The notes under the pieces were generated by a model that saw nothing but the letters and a program-made list of their open reading frames with translations, was not told where the DNA came from and searched no databases. A DNA stretch of 7,638 nucleotides from SHLJ01 sp041618535. Lineage in GTDB: Bacteria > Bacteroidota > Bacteroidia > Flavobacteriales > Flavobacteriaceae. Position 1 is the first letter of the stretch. Each line of letters starts with the position of its first letter. Below are positions 1 through 4,937 of the stretch, in pieces. Location of the stretch: the NCBI GenBank assembly GCA_041618535.1, contig JBFKFP010000137.1:1-7638 (forward strand). Reading direction: 5' to 3'. A program made the position numbers and the translations under genes.

Positions 1-561
1 GAATTGTCAAGGATACTTCATCGGTTTTACGAGGAAGTTAGGGGAGAGGAATTTCTGACCTTCAATCCGGGGATCATCTTGGGTGGCACCACCATGAATT
101 ATCAACAGGAGCTGAGTAAGGGTGATGTTTTTGGAAAAAGCAATGTGGTTGCTCAAACTGCGGTCACTTATGGCGGACTGAGGTTCATTTCAGAAGAACA
201 GAGGGAAAGAGCACGGGAGAAAATGAGAGAAATCGTTTCGGAGAATCTGCCAAAGACCTCAGCTGAGATCACCTTTATTGACAGTTACCCGGCCATGCCT
301 CCAAGCAAGGGAAATCAGGAACTTCTTGAGACTCTTAATCGGGTAAGCCTCGATCTTAAACAAGGCCCTGTTGAGGCCTATGATCCGGGAAGGCGCGGAG
401 CGGCGGATGTGTCATTTGTTGCTGAATATGTAGATTGCCTCGACGGTCTGGGAACCATGGGAAGTGGCGCTCATACGCCGGAAGAGACCGTTAACCTGAG
501 TACTATTGAGGATCTAACAAAACGCACAGCAATTTTAATTTATCGCTTGATAAACGAATAA
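1..561 (+). CDS. M20-family metallopeptidase / amidohydrolase, C-terminal part (5' truncated by window edge)
   Basis: The frame is open from base 1 to the TAA at 559-561, giving about 186 residues. Family members are usually near 380-400 residues, so roughly the N-terminal half, with most metal ligands, lies outside the window. The TTG at position 4 is not a credible start because the protein begins in the middle of a domain. The visible part starts in the dimerisation (lid) domain: FNPGIILGGTT, then SNVVAQTA and a GGLRFIS strand. It then returns to the catalytic domain with DPGRRGAADVSFVA and GLGTMGSGAHTPEETVNL. The His of the GSGAHTPEE motif (about residue 157 counted from base 4) matches the C-terminal metal-ligand His of M20 enzymes. 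Relatives are zinc hydrolases that cut peptide or amide bonds, such as the carboxypeptidase G2 group. The substrate cannot be told. No secretion signal can be judged because the N-terminus is missing. The next gene, a ctlX-like hydrolase, is co-directional 41 bases downstream. Confidence 0.85.
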   Translation, partial: ELSRILHRFYEEVRGEEFLTFNPGIILGGTTMNYQQELSKGDVFGKSNVVAQTAVTYGGLRFISEEQRERAREKMREIVSENLPKTSAEITFIDSYPAMPPSKGNQELLETLNRVSLDLKQGPVEAYDPGRRGAADVSFVAEYVDCLDGLGTMGSGAHTPEETVNLSTIEDLTKRTAILIYRLINE

Positions 562-576
562 GTAAATGTATTTTTA
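547..576 (+). promoter_or_regulatory. possible Bacteroidota-type promoter for the ctlX-like gene
   Basis: TTG at 547-549 is separated by 19 bases from TATTTTTA at 569-576. This resembles the Bacteroidota primary sigma consensus TTG-N19-TAnnTTTG, with the last base of the -7 box mismatched. It overlaps the end of the upstream peptidase gene and would start transcription shortly before 603. AT-rich sequence gives such matches by chance, so this is only a candidate. Read-through from the upstream gene is equally possible. Confidence 0.22.
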
Positions 577-596
577 GAGGCTTAATAATTAACCTC
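577..596 (+). other. intergenic hairpin just upstream of the ctlX-like start
   Basis: GAGGCTTAA (577-585) pairs with TTAACCTC (589-596) around a TAA loop, with one bulged C at 581. The hairpin ends six bases before the ATG at 603. The right arm contains CCTCC, which resembles an anti-Shine-Dalgarno sequence, and there is no ordinary SD in front of the ATG. It could shape mRNA processing or translation between the two co-directional genes, or be a weak attenuator. It lacks a U-tract, so it is not a classical terminator. Confidence 0.35.
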
Positions 597-602
597 CTTC
601 GG

Positions 603-1544
603 ATGAAGCAGATTACCGATACCATCCTAATGGTGAGGCCTACTCACTTCAGGACCAATGAACAAACCATGGTCAATAATTATTTCCAGGTTCCCATGTC
701 TGAACTTGATGAAAGCAGGACGGAATTAAAGAAAAACGCCGGCCAGGAGTTCGATAACTTTGTAGAAGAATTGAGGGGAGCGGGGATAAGGGTGATCGTT
801 TTTAAAACCGAGGATGATCTCGATACCCCTGACGCTCATTTTCCGAACAACTGGATCTCCTTTCATGAAGGCGGCACCGTAGTTCTTTATCCAATGTTCG
901 CGAGGAACAGGCGCCTGGAAAGGCGGGAAGGTGTTCTTCGGAAAGTTGAAACTGAAGGATATCATATCGAAAGCGTGATGGATTATTCCTCGGCCGAGGA
1001 AGAGGGTCTGTTTCTTGAAGGTACGGGAAGCCTTATCCTTGATCGGGTAAACAGAAAAGCCTATTGCGCCCTGTCGGAACGCGCCCATGAATCCCTGTTG
1101 ATTGAATTCTGTGAAGACTTTGATTATCTTCCTGTTGTATTTACCGCGAACCAGTCGGTGGAAGGGGAGAGACTTCCCATATATCATACCAACGTTATGA
1201 TGTGCGTGGGAGAGTCATTTGCAGTTATCTGTCTTGATTCCATCGATGATAAATTTGAGAGAAAGAATGTGCTAAAGCATCTGAAAGACTCGAAAAAGGA
1301 AATCATAGAGATAGACGAGGAACAGGTCACAAAATTTGCAGGAAACATGTTACAGGTGAAAACCGTTGAGGGCAATCCCGTGATTGTGATGAGCTTAGCA
1401 GCTTATAATAGTTTAACTCCAGATCAAATACGAACACTGCAGAAGCACGGGGATCTTCTTTTCAGTGACCTGGAGACGATTGAAACTTGTGGTGGTGGCA
1501 GCGCGCGCTGCATGATGGCTGAGGTTTTTCTTCCCAGATCCTGA
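603..1544 (+). CDS. ctlX: citrulline hydrolase-type amidinotransferase-fold protein (CtlX-like)
   Basis: A complete 313-residue protein of the guanidino-group-modifying (arginine deiminase / DDAH / amidinotransferase) superfamily, closest by motif and length to the CtlX type. Visible signatures are MVRPTHF near the N-terminus, DAHFPNNWISFH (77-88), the acid-bearing EGTGSLILDR (139-148), YHTNVMM with the likely catalytic His at 195, and CGGGSARCMMAEVFLP near the C-terminus. By analogy with the GGGxHC motif of arginine deiminase and DDAH, Cys303 is the likely nucleophile. There is no signal peptide, so it is cytosolic. CtlX was described as a citrulline ureidase producing ornithine, CO2 and ammonia. 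I infer the same reaction here, but arginine deiminase-like or dimethylarginine hydrolase activity cannot be excluded by reading. The ATG at 603 is chosen because the MKQITDTILMVRPTHF start is family-like. It is co-directional with the M20 hydrolase, consistent with stepwise breakdown of an arginine-derived or citrulline-containing compound. A convergent gene follows. Confidence 0.82.
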   Translation: MKQITDTILMVRPTHFRTNEQTMVNNYFQVPMSELDESRTELKKNAGQEFDNFVEELRGAGIRVIVFKTEDDLDTPDAHFPNNWISFHEGGTVVLYPMFARNRRLERREGVLRKVETEGYHIESVMDYSSAEEEGLFLEGTGSLILDRVNRKAYCALSERAHESLLIEFCEDFDYLPVVFTANQSVEGERLPIYHTNVMMCVGESFAVICLDSIDDKFERKNVLKHLKDSKKEIIEIDEEQVTKFAGNMLQVKTVEGNPVIVMSLAAYNSLTPDQIRTLQKHGDLLFSDLETIETCGGGSARCMMAEVFLPRS

Positions 1545-1564
1545 ATTTAGCCAGACAGGTATTC

Positions 1565-1598
1565 ATAGACGGGTCTCAGGTGATCGTCTATTTAATCA
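1565..1598 (+). terminator. possible intrinsic terminator after the ctlX-like gene
   Basis: ATAGACG (1565-1571) and CGTCTAT (1585-1591) form a 7-bp perfect stem with a 13-base loop, followed on the + strand by TTTAATCATT. It starts 20 bases after the ctlX-like stop codon and lies in the 54-base gap between convergent genes, where termination is expected. The large loop and short interrupted T tail make it weak. On the - strand there is no T tail. Confidence 0.35.
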
Positions 1599-3641
1599 TT
1601 AAAGGTTGTCTGTATTGGGTAATTCAACAAAAAACTTGCTGCCATGGCCAATCTCACTTTCAACCCAGATACGACCATTATTCATTTCAACCAGCTGTTT
1701 ACAAATTGACAGTCCAAGACCCGTGCCTTTCTCATCATGGGTTCCTCTGGTGGTGAATCCTCCGGTTCCGAAGATCTTCTTCTGATTTTCAGCAGAAATC
1801 CCGACTCCCGTATCTTCCACAGAGATCAGACACTTACCATTCTTCTCCCTGTTCGAAACAGTTATGACATCACCTACCCTTGAAAATTTAACCGCATTGG
1901 CCAGCAGATTCTGAATCACGATCTCTATCATGCTTTTATCGGCAAATACGAAGCCTTTGATAGACTCATCAAGCAGGACAATTCGTTTCTTTTTAACCTT
2001 TTTGTCAATGAGTTGCAATTTCTCCTGAAACACCTCCTGGACATTGAACAATTCGGGTTTTGGTTCAAGATTCTGCATCTGAGATTTAGACCAGTTCAGC
2101 AAATTTAGAAGCAGTGCAGAAGCATTATCCGCATTATCGCTGAGTTCTGGTATGAGCTCATTGAATTCCCTCTCGGAAATGCTGTTTTCTTTCAGGAGGT
2201 CTAAGAATGCCTTAATGGAAGTAATGGAATCTTTAAGGTCGTGTGAAACAATTGAGAACAATCGGTCTTTTACATGATTCATCTCTTCAAGGTGTCTGTT
2301 CTGCTCTACAAGCTCATCGTTTTGTGCCTTGTATTCCTTGTTTTTGTCCATCAGGAATTTAAGCTGGCGGTTTTGGTCACCTCCTTTGGTCAGAATAGAG
2401 ATGAGATAGGCTATTGCCGCAATCAGCAACCCTCCAAGGCCATAAATAACATACCATAACGTTTTATTGGTCTTGATAAGTTCCGGGTCTGAGGCCTGGC
2501 TTTCTTTCTTGGGTTCATCCACTATAGGATTTACCTCCTCTGCAGGAGGATCCGTTAAAACAGGTCTTTTTTCATCGGCGATCCGCTGCTTTAACTCATA
2601 ATACTGACGTTGCCAGTCAAGGGCACTTCTGAAGTCACCTTTTGTAGAATCCAGTGTTTTTCTCAGTCCGTAGTGCTTCAGAAATTCTTGACTGTCATCA
2701 ACGTCTTGTCCAACATAAATAGCTTCGTTTAGCTGATTTTCAGCAAGACGGAGATTCTTAAGTTGAAGGTTCAGATTGGCAAGGTTGTTCAGTGATTTGA
2801 AAATCCCAAGGTCGTTGTTATTATCCCTGTTATATTTAAGTCCTTCCAGCAGATATGGTCTTGCCTTATCATATTCCCGGAACAGCAGGTATTGTTCGCC
2901 AAGATTTGGAAGGATATCACCTCTGAGGTCTGTGTCCAGCTCCGGGTCCAGTATAGAAAGGGCGGTCTCGAAGAAATCGATAGCCTTCCTGTGTTCCTTC
3001 TGAATGGCATATAATTCTGCAATATTCTTGGTACTTTGTTTTATTCCTTCAAGATTGTTCAGGGCTGTGAATCGATCCAGAGCTTTAGTATTGTACTCAA
3101 GAGCCTCTTCATACCGTTCGGTCTGATAATAGGCTTCAGCGAGATTGCTGTACGCCATGCTGAGCTCCTCACTTAAATTGTTCTTTTCAAAAACTGCAAT
3201 GGCTTCCAGGGCATGTTGAAGTCCCTTATTGTAATTTCCTCTTCTTATCTCAATAAGACCAAGGCTATTATTCACCTTAGCCATTCCGAGAGAATCCCTT
3301 ATCTGGGAATAAATACTCAGTGATTTATTATAGTTGTCGAGGGCGTTGTAGTAATCTTCTCTTTGTGTGTAGATCAGGGCCTTGAAGTAACGGATTTCAG
3401 CGGTGCCTTTGCTGTATTGTAATTTGGAGGCCAGTTCCTCACTTTCCTGAACATATCGCAAGGCCTTGGTGTAGTCGCCGGAGTTATAAAGTGATTTGAT
3501 CAGCAGAATAGAGGTGTCTATCTTATCTGTCGTTTCCTGCTGAAAGGCCAATTGAATGGTCAGGCTGTCCTGCTCTTTGGTTTGGGAGAGGCCGGTAAAA
3601 ACGGTTAATAAAATGGCAGTTAATGTAACTAAATACTTCAT
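1599..3641 (-). CDS. TPR-repeat sensor histidine kinase with periplasmic sensor region
   Basis: This start gives 680 residues. The frame is open to an ATG at 3713 with another at 3650, but the ATG at 3641 begins an obvious signal peptide (MKYLVTLTAILLTVFTGLSQ), so the upstream 24 codons look untranslated; 3650 would also keep the signal. Approximate layout: signal 1-20; seven or eight TPR-like helix pairs 50-355 (for example the NLAEAYYQTERYEEALEYN repeat type); a charged, Pro-rich linker 359-387; one membrane helix 395-417 (YVIYGLGGLLIAAIAYLISIL); a coiled coil 422-461; then the dimerisation/phospho-acceptor domain with FSIVSHDLKDSI, His467. The ATPase domain has an N box (QNLLANAVKFS, Asn578 and Asn582), a G1 box (DTGVGIS, Asp610), FTTRGT, and a G2 box (KGTGLGLSI). 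All key catalytic residues are present, so it should bind ATP and autophosphorylate. The TPRs would lie outside the inner membrane and sense a ligand or protein partner. There is no fused receiver and no response regulator in the window. Its ligand and partner are unknown. Confidence 0.9.
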   Translation of the reverse strand: MKYLVTLTAILLTVFTGLSQTKEQDSLTIQLAFQQETTDKIDTSILLIKSLYNSGDYTKALRYVQESEELASKLQYSKGTAEIRYFKALIYTQREDYYNALDNYNKSLSIYSQIRDSLGMAKVNNSLGLIEIRRGNYNKGLQHALEAIAVFEKNNLSEELSMAYSNLAEAYYQTERYEEALEYNTKALDRFTALNNLEGIKQSTKNIAELYAIQKEHRKAIDFFETALSILDPELDTDLRGDILPNLGEQYLLFREYDKARPYLLEGLKYNRDNNNDLGIFKSLNNLANLNLQLKNLRLAENQLNEAIYVGQDVDDSQEFLKHYGLRKTLDSTKGDFRSALDWQRQYYELKQRIADEKRPVLTDPPAEEVNPIVDEPKKESQASDPELIKTNKTLWYVIYGLGGLLIAAIAYLISILTKGGDQNRQLKFLMDKNKEYKAQNDELVEQNRHLEEMNHVKDRLFSIVSHDLKDSITSIKAFLDLLKENSISEREFNELIPELSDNADNASALLLNLLNWSKSQMQNLEPKPELFNVQEVFQEKLQLIDKKVKKKRIVLLDESIKGFVFADKSMIEIVIQNLLANAVKFSRVGDVITVSNREKNGKCLISVEDTGVGISAENQKKIFGTGGFTTRGTHDEKGTGLGLSICKQLVEMNNGRIWVESEIGHGSKFFVELPNTDNL

Positions 3642-3856
3642 TGGCTGCATTGCTAAAGGCACAACGATTAGATACGACTTAAACAAACCTTGAGGGACAG
3701 GAAAATTAAGCATATTGAAACGAGCTTCAAACTCAATTTCGATTTATTTATGCTAATAATTTATGGACTGAGATTAATAGCAATAACAAAAATTACAAAT
3801 ACCCTTTGAAATGCCTAATTTCTGGGTTTTAATGCGAATATATTAGATGAAAGGAC

Positions 3857-3881
3857 CGATTTTTTTGACAAAAAAAAATCG
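3857..3881. repeat. 10-bp perfect inverted repeat (A/T-tract hairpin)
   Basis: CGATTTTTTT (3857-3866) and AAAAAAATCG (3872-3881) are perfect complements around a GACAA spacer. The stem is almost pure A/T, capped by CG at its base. As RNA this is a weak hairpin and lacks a separate U-tract, so it is not a textbook terminator. As DNA, the paired A-tracts would be intrinsically bent. It sits about 216 bases upstream of the kinase start, where it could belong to a regulatory region, or mark the 3' end of the small T9SS transcript. Confidence 0.4.
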
Positions 3882-3915
3882 TTGATCGATAAGAGGTCAA
3901 TATCATGGAATAACG

Positions 3916-3936
3916 GCATTTTCATCGATAAAATGC
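3916..3936. repeat. 7-bp inverted repeat around an ATCGAT core
   Basis: GCATTTT (3916-3922) and AAAATGC (3930-3936) are perfect complements separated by CATCGAT. Either strand could form this hairpin, but no T-tract follows on either side, so termination is doubtful. It lies about 100 bases beyond the stop codon of the small T9SS gene and could be a protein-binding palindrome or a transcript-end stabilising stem. Confidence 0.3.
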
Positions 3937-4033
3937 ATTAGTTCCAATATTGATTAACAAAGATTTGAAAATCAAATAATTATCAAGATCAAACCTGGTG
4001 AATAAAATGTGATGTGTTCTGTTAGTTTATCTG

Positions 4034-4789
4034 CTAAATCAGAATTCGCTTAATGATGCGTCCCTTATTGGTCTTGATCTCGATTAACAGCACCTGAGAC
4101 TGCAGATAGGGTAAGTGTAGTTTCACATCAGAATAGGAATTCAGTGTTTTTGATAGAATTTTCTGTCCTATAGAATTGTAGACGGAAACTGAATTGATCT
4201 CCGTTCCGCCCTTTGGAGAGATAATAATTTTGTTTTCCTGCCCTGACTGGTAGAACTCCAATTCGGGAATGCTGTTTTCATCAGACAGCGAAAGCGTTCC
4301 CTCCGGCTCGGCAGGCAGCTGGAAAGCGATAAAGAACCGGTTTTCATATTCGCTGGGGGTCAGGTTGAGGGTTAGTGGCTGTTCACTGATGTTATGGTAG
4401 GTGTTATCTAAACTATCGTAGATATAGACTGTAACACTTTCCGTGAAGTTTTCGGTCGAGATAAGTGAAATAGTACTGTTTCCCGTGTTCGAAAGGTTTA
4501 ACCAGAACGGGTAGGTCTTTGACTCATGGTATTCCCCAACCCCCTGAATAACGTATCTGTTCTCTTCAATTATCCAGTTTAAGTCATCTGGCCAGGTATC
4601 GGGAACACCACCATCATATCCGTAATCGAACCCATCGGTAGCCTCCCCGTTAGGGGTAAATCCCAAAAGCAACTCTCTGTTAAGGTTTAGAGGAGAATTA
4701 AAATTCACTCTTACACGCTTGATCTGTGCTTGTCCGATCTGGGTGGAAAGGAAGAACAAAAAGAAAATACTTAAGTAGATCTTTTTCAT
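4034..4789 (-). CDS. small secreted protein with T9SS type A C-terminal sorting domain
   Basis: A complete 251-residue protein. MKKIYLSIFFLFFLSTQIGQAQ is a clear Sec signal peptide, probably cleaved near residue 22. The mature protein starts directly with a module of the form RVRVNFNSP...NRELLLGF...ATDGFDYGYD...WIIEENRYVIQGVGEY (24-87), followed by a beta-rich part (about 95-160). The final ~70 residues (about 183-251) form a sorting domain, with NSVSVYNSIGQKI and a terminal strand ending KGRIIKRILI. It would be exported across the inner membrane by Sec and across the outer membrane by the type IX system, then released or surface-attached. From residue 23 onward it aligns with residues from about 655 of the neighbouring large LamG protein; 36 of the first 65 aligned positions are identical by hand count. 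It has no catalytic motif that I recognise. It is separated from the large gene by a terminator and has its own candidate promoter, so it is probably transcribed alone. Its function is unknown. Confidence 0.88.
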   Translation of the reverse strand: MKKIYLSIFFLFFLSTQIGQAQIKRVRVNFNSPLNLNRELLLGFTPNGEATDGFDYGYDGGVPDTWPDDLNWIIEENRYVIQGVGEYHESKTYPFWLNLSNTGNSTISLISTENFTESVTVYIYDSLDNTYHNISEQPLTLNLTPSEYENRFFIAFQLPAEPEGTLSLSDENSIPELEFYQSGQENKIIISPKGGTEINSVSVYNSIGQKILSKTLNSYSDVKLHLPYLQSQVLLIEIKTNKGRIIKRILI

Positions 4790-4832
4790 TTCGAGATTCG
4801 GGTTTGGGGGAATTCTTTACAGAATACCATTC

Positions 4833-4840
4833 CAAATCTA
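4833..4840 (-). promoter_or_regulatory. candidate -7 box for the small T9SS gene
   Basis: Read on the - strand, these bases are TAGATTTG, an exact match to the Bacteroidota -7 consensus TAnnTTTG. Transcription would begin near 4828, leaving a leader of roughly 40 bases before the ATG at 4789. There is no exact TTG at the expected -33 distance, only T-rich sequence, so the match is partial. Its position just downstream of the large gene's terminator supports the call. Confidence 0.4.
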
Positions 4841-4873
4841 ATAAAATCTCTTAAAAAAATCTATAAAACGCAT

Positions 4874-4931
4874 AAAAAATCGATGAAAAGCACTAAAATT
4901 AAAGAAAAATCTTATTTCAGTGCTCTTCATC
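4874..4931 (-). terminator. strong intrinsic terminator of the large LamG/T9SS gene
   Basis: On the - strand, an 18-base arm (4931-4914) pairs with the arm at 4899-4882. All 18 positions pair if two G-U wobbles are allowed, and the 13-base core is GATGAAGAGCACT against AGTGCTTTTCATC. The 14-base loop can form a further AAG/CTT pairing. A run of six T follows on the - strand (4879-4874). The structure starts six bases after the stop codon at 4938-4940. No T-tract is present for the + direction, so it is one-way. Confidence 0.85.
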
Positions 4932-4937
4932 TAAGGC

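Larger units (their letters stand above)
3642..4033. other. AT-rich gene-free region between the kinase and the small T9SS protein
   Basis: I find no convincing gene here. The longest ATG reading frames I noticed are around ten codons. The region must hold the kinase promoter and the 3' end of the small T9SS gene, both on the - strand. I could not find a full TTG-N19-TAnnTTTG promoter for the kinase; 3684-3691 (AAGGTTTG on the - strand) and 3728-3735 (TGAGTTTG) each miss one base of the -7 box and lack a -33 partner. Two perfect inverted repeats are listed separately. ATCGATAA occurs at 3885-3892 and 3924-3931, which is weak evidence of a site. Confidence 0.6.

Noticed and set aside
4..561. 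TTG at position 4 as a true start of a short 185-residue protein.
   Set aside because: The protein would begin inside the dimerisation domain of an M20 enzyme, and the frame is open through base 1, so this is edge truncation.
726..1375. Two open frames on the - strand opposite the ctlX-like gene (153 and 63 residues).
   Set aside because: They are antisense to a gene with intact family motifs, show no recognisable domain or secretion signal, and are explained as codon-shadow frames.
2274..3022. Open frames of 61, 75 and 77 residues overlapping the kinase gene.
   Set aside because: They lie entirely inside the TPR/membrane region of the kinase in other frames and have no family resemblance.
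3684..3735. AAGGTTTG and TGAGTTTG on the - strand as kinase promoter -7 boxes.
   Set aside because: Each has one mismatch and no -33 element at a suitable distance; not strong enough to list as promoters.
3811..3846. An 11-codon ATG frame on the + strand in the gene-free region.
   Set aside because: It is too short, with no ribosome-binding evidence or recognisable peptide pattern, and is expected by chance.
4034..4789. The small T9SS gene as a broken-off 3' fragment (pseudogene) of the large gene.
   Set aside because: It has its own convincing signal peptide, an intact frame, a complete sorting domain and a candidate promoter, and the module has diverged at the protein level while staying open, which argues for a functional gene.
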